This document shows, in pieces, positions 54,840 through 63,496 of a stretch of DNA of 64,000 nucleotides. Positions within the stretch are counted from its first letter, which is position 1, and each line of letters starts with the position of its first letter. The notes beneath the pieces were generated by a model. It saw only the letters and a program-made list of their open reading frames with translations, had not been told where the DNA came from and did no database searches. Source of the stretch: Archangium lipolyticum (GTDB lineage: Bacteria > Myxococcota > Myxococcia > Myxococcales > Myxococcaceae); assembly GCF_024623785.1 (NCBI RefSeq), contig NZ_JANKBZ010000005.1:310001-374000 (forward strand), in the 5' to 3' direction. The position numbers and the translations under genes were made by a program.

Positions 54840-55616
54840 TCAAGCCCCGGGCTCGTCCTCCACGCCACGGCGCAGGCCGAGCATCCGCCGTAGCTCGCGG
54901 GCGGACTGTCGGCTCACCTCCACCATGTGTCCACGGGCGGTGCGTGCCAGGTACCCGCCTGTTTCCAGCGGCTCCAGCCGGGTGACGTGGGCGAGGTTGA
55001 GCAGGGCGCGCCGGTGCACCCGGTAGAAGCCCTCGGTGGGAAGCCGGTCCACCAGTTCCTGGAGGGTGAAGTCCGTGAGGTAGTCGCCCTGGGCGGTGAA
55101 GACGGTGACGAGCTCGTCCTCGAGCGTGGCGTGGGAGATGGTCTCCGGGTCCACCAGCACGATGCCCTGGCGGGTGGGAATGGGAAGCCGGGCCAGGGGC
55201 CGCGCCAGCTGCTCGACGGCGGAGCCCTTGCCCGGCTCGGCGGCTCTGGGCGCGAGCCGGGTCCGTACCCGCTCCAGCGCCTTCTGCAGGCGCGAGGCCT
55301 CCACGGGCTTGAGGACGTAGTCCACGGCGCCGTGCTCGAAGGCGTCCACCGCGTGGTCGGCATGAGCGGTGACGAGGACGACGCGGGGGCCGTCGGCGGG
55401 CAGCAGCGCGAGCGCGTCCATGCCACTGAGCCCGGGCATGTGGATGTCGAGCAGCACCACGTCCACGCCGCCGGCCCGCACCGCGTCGAGCACGGCCGCG
55501 CCATCGGCGGCTTCGCCGCATACCGAGACATCGGGGAAGGCCGTCAGCAGGCGCACGAGGCGCTTGCGGGCGACGAGCTCGTCATCGGCGATGAGGACGC
55601 GCAGGTTTGGGCTCAC
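54840..55616 (-). CDS. LytTR-family response regulator
   Basis: A 258-residue DNA-binding regulator. The receiver domain (LRVLIADDELVARKRL; phospho-acceptor Asp in VVLLDIHMPGLSG; Lys in VLKPVEAS) is joined to a C-terminal LytTR domain (TAQGDYLTDFTLQEL, FYRVHRRALLNLAHV). GTG 55616 directly before the receiver is chosen; it lacks an upstream ribosome site, so leaderless translation or the upstream ATG 55700 is possible. No LytS-type kinase is adjacent. It is divergent from the P450 gene, with about 210 bases between. Confidence 0.9.
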   Translation of the reverse strand: MSPNLRVLIADDELVARKRLVRLLTAFPDVSVCGEAADGAAVLDAVRAGGVDVVLLDIHMPGLSGMDALALLPADGPRVVLVTAHADHAVDAFEHGAVDYVLKPVEASRLQKALERVRTRLAPRAAEPGKGSAVEQLARPLARLPIPTRQGIVLVDPETISHATLEDELVTVFTAQGDYLTDFTLQELVDRLPTEGFYRVHRRALLNLAHVTRLEPLETGGYLARTARGHMVEVSRQSARELRRMLGLRRGVEDEPGA

Positions 55617-55827
55617 GGGTTGGGAGTGTAGGCGAGCGCGCGGCGGCGCTCCATGGGGGGGCCCGGGTGCTCGGCGCGTGATGTTTTCCAGGGCTGGCAT
55701 GGAGGACGAGGCTCTCGTGCGCCGCTCCTGGCCCGGTGGCGAGCGGCCATGAGCGCTCTCGCGCTACGCTGAGCGGGTCTCGAAGGCCCGTGAGTGCATC
55801 GGGTCCCCAGCCGAGGAGTGGTGACGC

Positions 55828-57183
55828 ATGAATCAGCAGATCCGTCCATTGCCGCCGAAGGTGGAGGGCTTTCCGCTCATCGGAGCGCTGCCTGGGCTCC
55901 TGAAGGATCGTTTCGACTTCCTGGAGGCGGCCCGGCGCAAGCACGGTGACATCTACACCCTGGAGCTGGGCCTCTCGCGAGCCATCATCCTGACGCACCC
56001 CCGGCACGTGCAGCACGTGATGGTGGACCACCAGAAGAACTATTCGAAGAACGGCCCCATGTGGGACTCGATGCGGACGTTCCTGGGCAACGGGCTGCCG
56101 GTGAGCGAGGGGGAGTACTGGAAGCGGCAGCGGCGCCTGGTCCAGCCCGCGTTCCACCACCAGCGGCTGATGGCGCTGACGGACAGCATGGTGGAGGTCA
56201 TCGACGAGCACCTGAAGCGATGGGAGCAGGTGGCGCGGACGGGGGAGCCCTTCAATGTCGCCCAGGCCTTCGCCGGCATCACCATGGACGTGCTCGTGCG
56301 CACCATGTTCGGCAGCGGGCTGGCGGAGGAGGACCTGAAGCGGGCGGCGCGGGAGGTGACGTACATCATCGACTACATGCTGTTCGGGATGATGACGCAC
56401 AACCTGCCGGAGTGGGCTCCGGTGCCGGGCCGGGCTCGCTACCGGGAGGCGATTCGCATCGTCGAGGAGATCCTCTTCCGCGTCATCGATCAGGGACGCA
56501 AGGGTGGGGCGGAGGACAACCTGCTCACGCTGATGCTGAACATGGTGGACGCCGAGACGGGCGAGCGGATGACGGATGCGCAGATCCGGGACGAGGCCGT
56601 GGGCTTCTTCGTCGCCGGATTCGAGACCACGTCGGTGAGCCTGGGCTGGGCCCTCAACCTGCTGAGCCAGCATCCGGAGGCGGCCCGGCGGCTGCGGGAG
56701 GAAGTGGACGGAGTGCTCGGCCAGCGCGCGCCCGTGTTCGCCGACCTGCGCCAGCTCCAGTACTCGCGCAACGTGTTCCAGGAGGCGCTCCGGCTGTACT
56801 CGCCCTCGTACTGGATTGCCCGCCAGACGGTGGAGGAGGACGAGCTCGATGGCTTCCGGATTCCGGCGGGGAGCACGATGGGCGTCTTCTCGTACCTGGT
56901 GCACCGCAACCCGGCGATCTGGGAGGAGCCGCTGCGGTTCGATCCGGACCGTTTCACGCCGGAGCGCTCCGAGGGACGGCACAAGCAGGCGTGGCTGCCT
57001 TTCGGGGCCGGGACGCGGACGTGCATCGGCAAGGAGTTCTCGCTGATGGAGGGGCAGCTCATCCTCTCGCGGGTCGCGCAGCGCTTCGAGGTGTCGGCCA
57101 TCCCGGGACGGGAGGCGAAGCTGCACATCGGCCTCAGCATGCGCGCGAAGGATGGCGTGTGGCTGCGCCTGAAGGCGCGGTAG
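55828..57183 (+). CDS. cytochrome P450
   Basis: A 451-residue P450. The I-helix is GFFVAGFETTSVSLGWAL, the ExxR motif is EALR, and the haem loop FGAGTRTCIGKEF carries the haem-binding Cys399. It looks closer to the CYP102/CYP4-like fatty-acid-type group than to camphor-type P450s (impression only). No redox partner gene is nearby. ATG 55828 has GAGGAG about nine bases upstream. It ends five bases from the convergent pdeM stop. Confidence 0.95.
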   Translation: MNQQIRPLPPKVEGFPLIGALPGLLKDRFDFLEAARRKHGDIYTLELGLSRAIILTHPRHVQHVMVDHQKNYSKNGPMWDSMRTFLGNGLPVSEGEYWKRQRRLVQPAFHHQRLMALTDSMVEVIDEHLKRWEQVARTGEPFNVAQAFAGITMDVLVRTMFGSGLAEEDLKRAAREVTYIIDYMLFGMMTHNLPEWAPVPGRARYREAIRIVEEILFRVIDQGRKGGAEDNLLTLMLNMVDAETGERMTDAQIRDEAVGFFVAGFETTSVSLGWALNLLSQHPEAARRLREEVDGVLGQRAPVFADLRQLQYSRNVFQEALRLYSPSYWIARQTVEEDELDGFRIPAGSTMGVFSYLVHRNPAIWEEPLRFDPDRFTPERSEGRHKQAWLPFGAGTRTCIGKEFSLMEGQLILSRVAQRFEVSAIPGREAKLHIGLSMRAKDGVWLRLKAR

Positions 57184-57188
57184 GGGCT

Positions 57189-57872
57189 TCAACCCCGGGT
57201 CCTCCGGGAGGAGCGTGAGGGGGGCACCTCCACCACGGAGTCTCCGGCGATGGCGAAGAGGCGCTCGCCGGAGCGTGGGCGGATGTCCATGCCACCGGTG
57301 AAGGCGCTGAAGGCGGGCAGGACGCCGACCCCGGTGCCCAGGTGGAAGCAGGGCAGGCGGAGCCGGTCCGCGCCCGTGGAGAGCCGCACGGTGGGGTGGA
57401 GGTGGCCCGCCCAGACGTAGCGCCCCCGGGCGGGCTCGGGGTGGTGGGAGAAGCGGAAGGGGCCCTCGTCGAGGTAGGGCTCCACCAACGCCATCCGCCA
57501 CGAGGGGGGCAGCGAGTCCAGGTGCCGGTCGTGGTTGCCGCGCACCAGCACCATCTCCACGTCGTGGCCGGAGCGCCAGGCGGTCACGCGCTCGAGCACT
57601 TCCGGGGTGAGACCCCGGCGCGAGTGGACGAGGTCCCCCACCAGGAGGAGCCTGCGGGCACCGGTGGCGCGCAGCGCGGCGGAGAGGCGGGCGAGGTCAT
57701 CCTCCAGCACCTCGGGGGGCAGGGGGATGCCGTGCTGGTGGAAGCTCTCCGGCTTGCCCCAGTGCAGATCCGCCACCGCGAGCACGCCGCCCTCGGGCCA
57801 ATGGAGGGCGCGCTCGGGGCACAGCTCCAGGTCGGTGCCGTCTATGCGGACAGTGATTCTTCGCGCAGCCAT
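57189..57872 (-). CDS. pdeM: ligase-associated DNA damage response phosphoesterase PdeM
   Basis: A 227-residue calcineurin-like enzyme. Metal ligands are in DLH (35-37), VGDLVHS (79-84), GNHD (112-115), SHHPEP and GHLHP. Its N-terminus overlaps the helicase gene's 3' end by 31 bases. The family is defined by linkage to the LigC-type ligase, the Lhr-type helicase and the beta-lactamase-fold exonuclease, all present here. Confidence 0.93.
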   Translation of the reverse strand: MAARRITVRIDGTDLELCPERALHWPEGGVLAVADLHWGKPESFHQHGIPLPPEVLEDDLARLSAALRATGARRLLLVGDLVHSRRGLTPEVLERVTAWRSGHDVEMVLVRGNHDRHLDSLPPSWRMALVEPYLDEGPFRFSHHPEPARGRYVWAGHLHPTVRLSTGADRLRLPCFHLGTGVGVLPAFSAFTGGMDIRPRSGERLFAIAGDSVVEVPPSRSSRRTRG

Positions 57873-60403
57873 TTCTCCTTCATGCGCTCCACCCGGTCTA
57901 CGAGGGACTCGTTGGAGAGGGTGGCGCCGATGCGCTCGACGACGAGCGGGAAGCCCAGGGGCGTGGGACGTGGAACGTGGACGAGCTCCAGGGGCGAGCG
58001 CTCCAGACGTTCCAGGGTGCTCACGAGCCGCACCTGCTGGAAGTGCTGCTCCAGCACCTCGCGCCGGGCCTGGGCGAGCAGCAGATGGTCCGGCTCGTAG
58101 CGGGCGAAGACGTCATAGAGGAGGCCGGCACTGGCCTGCACCTGGCGGGTGGACTTGCGCGCGCCGGGGAGCCCCGGCATCACGAGCCCGGCGACGCGCG
58201 CCACGTCGCGGAACTGGCGGCGGGCGAGCTCGCCGAGGTTGACGCTCTCGAGGATGTCCTCGACCAGGTGCTCGCGGGTGAAGAGGGCGGGACGCAGGGC
58301 CTCCTCGAAGGGGAAGGGCGAGGGCGTGAGCAGCTCCAGGCCATAGTCGTTCACCGCGAGGCTGAAGGTGGCCTTCTGGAGTCGGGTGAGACGCAGGGCG
58401 AGCAGCGCGGCGAGACCCTCGTGAACCAGCCGGCCCTCGAAGGGGTAGAGGAAGAGGTGGTGTCCCTCGCGGGTGTGGCAGAGCTCGGCGAGACACGCGT
58501 CACGGGAGGGAAGCCGGGACAGGCGGGACTGGGCCTCCAGCACGGGGCGGGCGGCTTCGAGCTCCGCGGAGTCGAGGTGTCCTTCTCGCACGGCGTGGAA
58601 GGCGCGGCGGACGGCGGCGGCCAGGGAGCCGGAGAGGGGCAGCCGTCCACCGCTCCAGCGTGGCGTGGCCGAGGCCCGCTCCTTGGCGGCGCGCACATAG
58701 GCGGTGAGGTCCTTCATCATGCGGAACTCGAGCCGCTTGCCGGCGAAGAGGAAGGTGTCGCCGGGGCGGAGGCGGCCGACATAGGACTCCTCGACGGTGC
58801 CCAGCCGGGGGCCCTTCAGGTAGCGCAGCTCCACGGTGGCATCCGAGGCGATGGTGCCGACGTTGAGACGGTGGAGGCGGGCGACGCGTGCGTCCGCGAC
58901 GACATAACGGTCCTCGATGCGCTGGACGCGGCGGAACTGCGGGTAGGCGCGGAGGGTGGGGCCGCCCTCGGTGACGAGGAGGAGGGTGCGGTCGAAATCC
59001 TCCGCGGAGAGGCCGCGGTAGGCGAAGGTGTCACGGACCTCCGCGAGCAGGGCTTCACGGGTGAAGCCGCCGCCGAGGGCGCAGGTGACGAGGTGCTGGG
59101 CGAGCACGTCGAGTGGCTGGTGGAGGGGAGAGCGGGGCTCCACCTCACCGTGGGAGAGGGCCTCGCGGGCGGCGGCCATCTCGACGAGCTCGAGGGCGTG
59201 GGTGGGGACGAAGAGGAGGTGGGCGGTGGCGCCGGGGCGGTGGGCGCCGCGGCCGGCGCGCTGGAGGGTGCGGGCGATGCCCTTGGGGCTGCCCACCTGG
59301 ACCACGCGCTCCACGGGGCCGAAGTCCACGCCGAGATCCAACGAGGAGGTGCAGACGACGAGACGCACGCCGCCATCCTTGAGACCGCGCTCGACGCGCT
59401 CGCGGGCCTCGCGGTCGATGGAGCCGTGGTGGAGGGCGAGGACGTGCTCCCACTCGGGGCGGAGGAAACGGAGCCCCTCATACCAGCGCTCGGCCTGGGA
59501 GCGGGTGTTGGTGAAGAGGAGGGTGGAGAGAGAGGGGTCGAGCCAGTCGGCGACCTTGCGCAACATGGAGAAGCCGAGGTGACCGGCCCAGGGAAACGCG
59601 TCGACGGAGTCGGGGAGGAGGGTCTCGATGCGGACGGGGCGGGCGAGGTCGGCGCGGATGAAGGAGGGAGAGACGTGAGGACCGACGGCGGCGCGGGCGG
59701 CCTCGTCGAGGTTGGCGAGGGTGGCGGAGAGGGCCCAGGTGCGCAGACCGGGGGAGAAGCGACGCAGGCGGGCGAGGGCGAGCTCGACCTGGGTGCCGCG
59801 CTTGGAGCCGAGCAACTCATGCCACTCATCGACGATGACGCAGCGGAGGGAGGAGAAGAGCTCGTGAGCGCGCTCGTTGCACAGGAGGAGGGAGAGGGAC
59901 TCTGGGGTGGTGATGAGGACTTCGGGAAGCCGTTCACGCTGACGGCGGCGGATGGAGGAGGAGGTATCGCCGGTGCGGCTCTCGACGGAGATATCGGCGT
60001 CGAGGGCTGCCAGAGGAGCATTCAGAGCGAGCTCGATGTCACGGGAGACAGCGCGGAGGGGAGTGACATAGAGGATCTGCAATCCCTTCTGTCGATGGTG
60101 TGCGACGTCAGCGAGGGGGCCGATATAAGCGGCATAGGTCTTCCCTGCGCCGGTGGGGACATGAATGAGCCCACTCTGGCCACGGGAATACGAGTCCCAA
60201 GCCCGCAGCTGAAAAGGAAAAGGAGTCCAACCCTGAAGTTGGAACCACGAGAGCAAAGCACCACCCTCTCCCGCCGGGAGAGGGGACGGGGGAGAGGGTA
60301 TCTGTAGAAATCGGGTTGAACCCTCTCCCTCTGGGAGAGGGACGGGGTGAGGGTCTACGGGAGGGCCCGTGGAGCTGCCCCTGGAGCGCCTACGCGGGGG
60401 CAT
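57842..60403 (-). CDS. ligase-associated Lhr-type DEXH-box helicase with repeat-coded N-terminal extension
   Basis: An 853-residue SF2 helicase of the Lhr-core type. The normal start of homology is WFQLQGWTPFPFQLRAW (residue 53 on), followed by the P-loop PTGAGKT (83-89), a DEWHEL box (walker B, seen as VIVDEWHEL) and SATLAN. ATG 60403 has an ideal AAGGAG seven bases upstream and overlaps the ligase stop by 14 bases, so it is a real start. The first about 50 residues are coded largely by two palindromic repeat copies (DPHPVPLPEGEG and PPSPLPAGEGG). TTG 60256, eight bases after a GGGAGAGGG, could start a shorter form. Confidence 0.93.
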   Translation of the reverse strand: MPPRRRSRGSSTGPPVDPHPVPLPEGEGSTRFLQIPSPPSPLPAGEGGALLSWFQLQGWTPFPFQLRAWDSYSRGQSGLIHVPTGAGKTYAAYIGPLADVAHHRQKGLQILYVTPLRAVSRDIELALNAPLAALDADISVESRTGDTSSSIRRRQRERLPEVLITTPESLSLLLCNERAHELFSSLRCVIVDEWHELLGSKRGTQVELALARLRRFSPGLRTWALSATLANLDEAARAAVGPHVSPSFIRADLARPVRIETLLPDSVDAFPWAGHLGFSMLRKVADWLDPSLSTLLFTNTRSQAERWYEGLRFLRPEWEHVLALHHGSIDREARERVERGLKDGGVRLVVCTSSLDLGVDFGPVERVVQVGSPKGIARTLQRAGRGAHRPGATAHLLFVPTHALELVEMAAAREALSHGEVEPRSPLHQPLDVLAQHLVTCALGGGFTREALLAEVRDTFAYRGLSAEDFDRTLLLVTEGGPTLRAYPQFRRVQRIEDRYVVADARVARLHRLNVGTIASDATVELRYLKGPRLGTVEESYVGRLRPGDTFLFAGKRLEFRMMKDLTAYVRAAKERASATPRWSGGRLPLSGSLAAAVRRAFHAVREGHLDSAELEAARPVLEAQSRLSRLPSRDACLAELCHTREGHHLFLYPFEGRLVHEGLAALLALRLTRLQKATFSLAVNDYGLELLTPSPFPFEEALRPALFTREHLVEDILESVNLGELARRQFRDVARVAGLVMPGLPGARKSTRQVQASAGLLYDVFARYEPDHLLLAQARREVLEQHFQQVRLVSTLERLERSPLELVHVPRPTPLGFPLVVERIGATLSNESLVDRVERMKEKWLREESLSA
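60264..60298 (-). repeat. palindromic repeat, copy 4 (inside the helicase gene)
   Basis: On the minus strand it reads ACCCTCTCCCCCGTCCCCTCTCCC in parts, with hairpin CCCTCTCCC-GGC-GGGAGAGGG (plus-strand arms 60264-60272 and 60276-60284). The left block has diverged (CCCTCTCCCCC instead of CCCTCACCCC). Translated in the helicase frame as PSPPSPLPAGEGG. Confidence 0.82.
60321..60355 (-). repeat. palindromic repeat, copy 3 (inside the helicase gene)
   Basis: Minus-strand sequence GACCCTCACCCC, GT, then CCCTCTCCC-AGA-GGGAGAGGG: identical to copy 1 except for the two spacer bases. It lies 48 bases after the helicase ATG and is translated in frame as DPHPVPLPEGEG. Confidence 0.9.
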
Positions 60404-61985
60404 GGAGCAACTCCTTCAACCGTTCCAGGGAATCGGCGTCACGAGGGGTCTTGTCGGAGCGCCAGCGGGCGATGCGAGGAAACCGCAGGGCAATACCCGA
60501 CTTGTGCCTGGGGGAAGCGGCGATGCCCTCGAAGTGCAGCTCGAACACCTGAACAGGGTCGACGGAGCGAACGGGTCCGAACTTCTCCTTGGTATGCGCG
60601 CGGATCCACCTGTCGAGCCTGGCGATCTCCTCGTCGGTGAGTCCGGAGTAGGCCTTGGCGATGGGCAACAACTCCGAGCCGTTCCAGACGGCGAAGGTGT
60701 AATCGGTATAAAGCGAGGCCCTGCGTCCGTGTCCAGGATGTGCGTAGAGGAGGATGGCATCGACGGTGAAGGGGTCGATCTTCCACTTCCACCAATCACC
60801 GCGCTTGCGGCCGTGCTGATAGGGGGAGTCGAGGCGCTTGAGCATGAAGCCCTCGACGTTGCGGGAGCGGGACTCCTGGCGGACCTCGGCGAGAGCCTCC
60901 CAGGAGGGGGCATCGATGACGGGGGAGACGGGGAACAGGGGCCGGTCGCGGAGGAGGGACTCCAACCGGGCGCGGCGTTCGCGGAGGGGAAGCGCGCGGA
61001 CGTCCTGTCCATCCAGCTCGAGCAGGTCATAGGCCATGAAAGCGGCGGGAGCCTCGGCGAGCACCTTGGAGGTCAGCTTCTGCCTGCCGATGCGGCGCTG
61101 AAGCAGGCTGAAGGGAAGAGGCTGCCCATCCGTGTAGGCGAGCACCTCGCCATCGAGGACGGTGCCATCGGGGAGGCTGGCGGCGGCCTCGGCGATTTCG
61201 GGGAAGCGCTCGGTGATGAGCTCCTCGCCGCGGCTCCACAGGAAGACGCCGCCCTGGCGGCGGATGAGCTGGCCGCGGATGCCATCCCACTTCCACTCGA
61301 CGAGCCATCCCTCACGGTCACCGAGCTGTTCCACGGGCTGCTCCAGAGGGCTGGCGAGATAGAACGGATACGGACGCGAGCGGTCGCCATCGGAGACATC
61401 GGGGGCGATGAGCTGTTCGAAGAAGGCGCGGGAGGGAGCCCAGGTGCCCATGAGGCGGTGGGACACGGAGGCGGGAGGGAGGCCGGCGCGCTGGGCGAGG
61501 GCGCGGACGACGAGGGTGTCGGAGACGCCGACGCGCAGCTCGCCGGTGAGCATCTTGTTGAAGAGGAAGAGCTCGCGGCGAGGGAGCACGTGCCACCAGC
61601 CGGTGACGCGCTCGCGCTGTTCGAGGGGTGAGAGGCCGGCGAGGGGCAACAATCGCTCCTCCAACCAGCGGGACAGGGGAAGCTCCTCGGTGGCCTGGGG
61701 GCGCTCGGTCTGGTCGAGCAGGAGGGCGATGACCTCGGCGAGGTCGCCCACGACGGCGTAGGTCTCGTCGAAGAGCCACTCGGGGGTGGAGGTGAGGTCG
61801 CGGACCCACTCGCGGAGGGCCTTGGGGGGGACGAGGCGCTTGAGGCGGCGGCCGGTGAGGAAGAACAGGCCCCAGGCGGCGTCCTCGGGAGGGGTGTCAC
61901 GGAAGTAGGCCACGAGCGCATCCACCTTGGCGTTGGTGGAGGTGGTGGCGTCGAGCGTGTCATAGAGGTCCGCCAGTCGCCGCAC
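60390..61985 (-). CDS. ATP-dependent DNA ligase (ligase-associated DNA damage cluster)
   Basis: A 531-residue ligase. Motif I is EWKWDGIR with the adenylated lysine K232; an N-terminal DNA-binding domain precedes it (VGVSDTLVVRALA), and the adenylation and OB domains follow (ENVEGFMLKR-like segment NVEGFMLKRL, KRGDWWKWKIDPF). This is the cisplatin-type ligase of the four-gene cluster. Start ATG 61985 lies three bases after the exonuclease stop; its end overlaps the helicase start. Nick sealing in DNA repair is the expected role. Confidence 0.94.
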   Translation of the reverse strand: MRRLADLYDTLDATTSTNAKVDALVAYFRDTPPEDAAWGLFFLTGRRLKRLVPPKALREWVRDLTSTPEWLFDETYAVVGDLAEVIALLLDQTERPQATEELPLSRWLEERLLPLAGLSPLEQRERVTGWWHVLPRRELFLFNKMLTGELRVGVSDTLVVRALAQRAGLPPASVSHRLMGTWAPSRAFFEQLIAPDVSDGDRSRPYPFYLASPLEQPVEQLGDREGWLVEWKWDGIRGQLIRRQGGVFLWSRGEELITERFPEIAEAAASLPDGTVLDGEVLAYTDGQPLPFSLLQRRIGRQKLTSKVLAEAPAAFMAYDLLELDGQDVRALPLRERRARLESLLRDRPLFPVSPVIDAPSWEALAEVRQESRSRNVEGFMLKRLDSPYQHGRKRGDWWKWKIDPFTVDAILLYAHPGHGRRASLYTDYTFAVWNGSELLPIAKAYSGLTDEEIARLDRWIRAHTKEKFGPVRSVDPVQVFELHFEGIAASPRHKSGIALRFPRIARWRSDKTPRDADSLERLKELLHAPA

Positions 61986-61988
61986 GCG

Positions 61989-63014
61989 TCAGTCCTCCGT
62001 CTCGCCCTCGAAGGGGGTGGAAAGGGGGGCCGCGTCGAGGCCCTCGTGTTCACGCAGGTAGCGCGCGAGCGTGTCGCTGGAGCCATGGGTGACGAGGACG
62101 CGAGAGGCGCCCGTCTCCTTCGCGGTGCGCAACAGACCCGGCCAGTCGGCGTGGTCGGAGAGGACGAAGCCGCGGTCATAACCCCGGCGGCGCCGGTTGC
62201 CGCGCACGCGCATCCATCCCGAGGCGAAGCCCGTCTCGTGCTCGCCGAAGCGGCGCATCCAGGTGGAGCCGGCGGCGCTGGGCGGGGCGAGGATGAGGGC
62301 ACCGGAGTAGGAGGTGCCCTTCTCCACCTCGGAGACAGGGCGGGTGGGAAGCATGTGCACGCCCGCTTCGCGGTAACACTCCACCAGTGCATGCGTGGCG
62401 CCGTGGACCAGCACCTCGCGGTCCGTGAGGCGGGCCAGCTCAGCGAGGAGCCGCTGCGCCTTGCCCAGCGCGTAGCAGAAGAGCACCGAGGCGCGGCCGG
62501 CCTCGCGGTTGCCGTCCCACCAGCGCAGCACCTCCGCGGCGACGAGCCGGGTGTCGTCCCAGCGGTAGATGGGCAGGCCGAAGGTGGCCTCGGTGATGAA
62601 GGTGTCGCAGCGGACGGGCTCGAAGGGAGCGCACGTCGGATCCGGGTCTCGCTTGTAGTCGCCGGACACCACCCAGACTTCGCCCCGGTGCTCGATGCGG
62701 ATTTGAGCGCTGCCCAGCACGTGGCCGGCGGGGTGGAAGCTGACCGTCACCTCGCCGAGGGACAGCCGCTCGCCGTAGTCGAGCGTGGAGATGTGCGAGT
62801 CCGCGCCGAGCCGCTTGCGCAACAGACCCAGGGAGGGGCGCGCGCCGAGGTACCGCTGGCTACCGCCCCGGGCGTGGTCCCCATGCGCGTGGGTGATGAG
62901 GGCGCGGGCCACGGGCCGCCAGGGGTCGATGTGGAAACCGCCGGGTGGGCAGAACAGCCCATCGGGGGTCACCGTCACGAGTGGCGGCCTGTCGAGAGAG
63001 GGGGAGACGTTCAT
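61989..63014 (-). CDS. ligase-associated DNA damage response exonuclease (metallo-beta-lactamase/CPSF fold)
   Basis: A 341-residue exonuclease-like protein. The metal motif HAHGDH gives H42, H44, D46 and H47; further ligands are in HPAGHVLGSA and SGDYKRDPDP, with LSDHADWP near the C-terminus in the beta-CASP-like region. It is the first gene of the exonuclease-ligase-helicase-PdeM operon, only three bases ahead of the ligase. Confidence 0.93.
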   Translation of the reverse strand: MNVSPSLDRPPLVTVTPDGLFCPPGGFHIDPWRPVARALITHAHGDHARGGSQRYLGARPSLGLLRKRLGADSHISTLDYGERLSLGEVTVSFHPAGHVLGSAQIRIEHRGEVWVVSGDYKRDPDPTCAPFEPVRCDTFITEATFGLPIYRWDDTRLVAAEVLRWWDGNREAGRASVLFCYALGKAQRLLAELARLTDREVLVHGATHALVECYREAGVHMLPTRPVSEVEKGTSYSGALILAPPSAAGSTWMRRFGEHETGFASGWMRVRGNRRRRGYDRGFVLSDHADWPGLLRTAKETGASRVLVTHGSSDTLARYLREHEGLDAAPLSTPFEGETED

Positions 63015-63108
63015 CCGGCCTCTCCTGGATAACCGTCACACGGCGGAGCGGCGACGGGGCGAGCCTGGATTCGAGACCCGGCCCGCTCGCCCGCTGTGGA
63101 GACGGGAG

Positions 63109-63357
63109 TCACTCGTCCTTGGGCTCACCCCGCCCACCGTGCTTGTCGTACTCGTCGGACAGACCCCTCTCCAACGAGGTGTCCTTCCAAGGCAGACCGA
63201 CCTCGGAGCGCTGGCCACCATTCTGGCCGCTCACGTCGTTGAGTCGCTCGGCCCGGCCCTCGGCGGGAACCCTGTCACCGTCCTCTTCGGGGTCCTTCTG
63301 CTTCGCCGGATCCACCGGGATGCCCATCGGCCGGTTGAGCCATTCCTTCTTGTCCAT
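63109..63357 (-). CDS. small hydrophilic protein, 82 aa
   Basis: ATG 63357 is preceded by GGAG seven bases upstream. The product is very polar and probably largely disordered: many Lys, Asp, Glu and Gly, DEYDKHGGRGEPKDE at the C-terminus. No known domain. Function unknown; it lies between the exonuclease and the glucokinase-like gene on the same strand. Confidence 0.65.
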   Translation of the reverse strand: MDKKEWLNRPMGIPVDPAKQKDPEEDGDRVPAEGRAERLNDVSGQNGGQRSEVGLPWKDTSLERGLSDEYDKHGGRGEPKDE

Positions 63358-63496
63358 GATGTCGCTCCATCCGTGAGGAACTGCATCACGCGCTCCGGGG
63401 ACGGACACGCGTCGTCCCTTCATCGTGTGCATCCTGGACGCCCGGATGAGGCTCGACGGTCTTGCGCTCCGTGGGCCGGATGGGGAGCGAGCAGGC

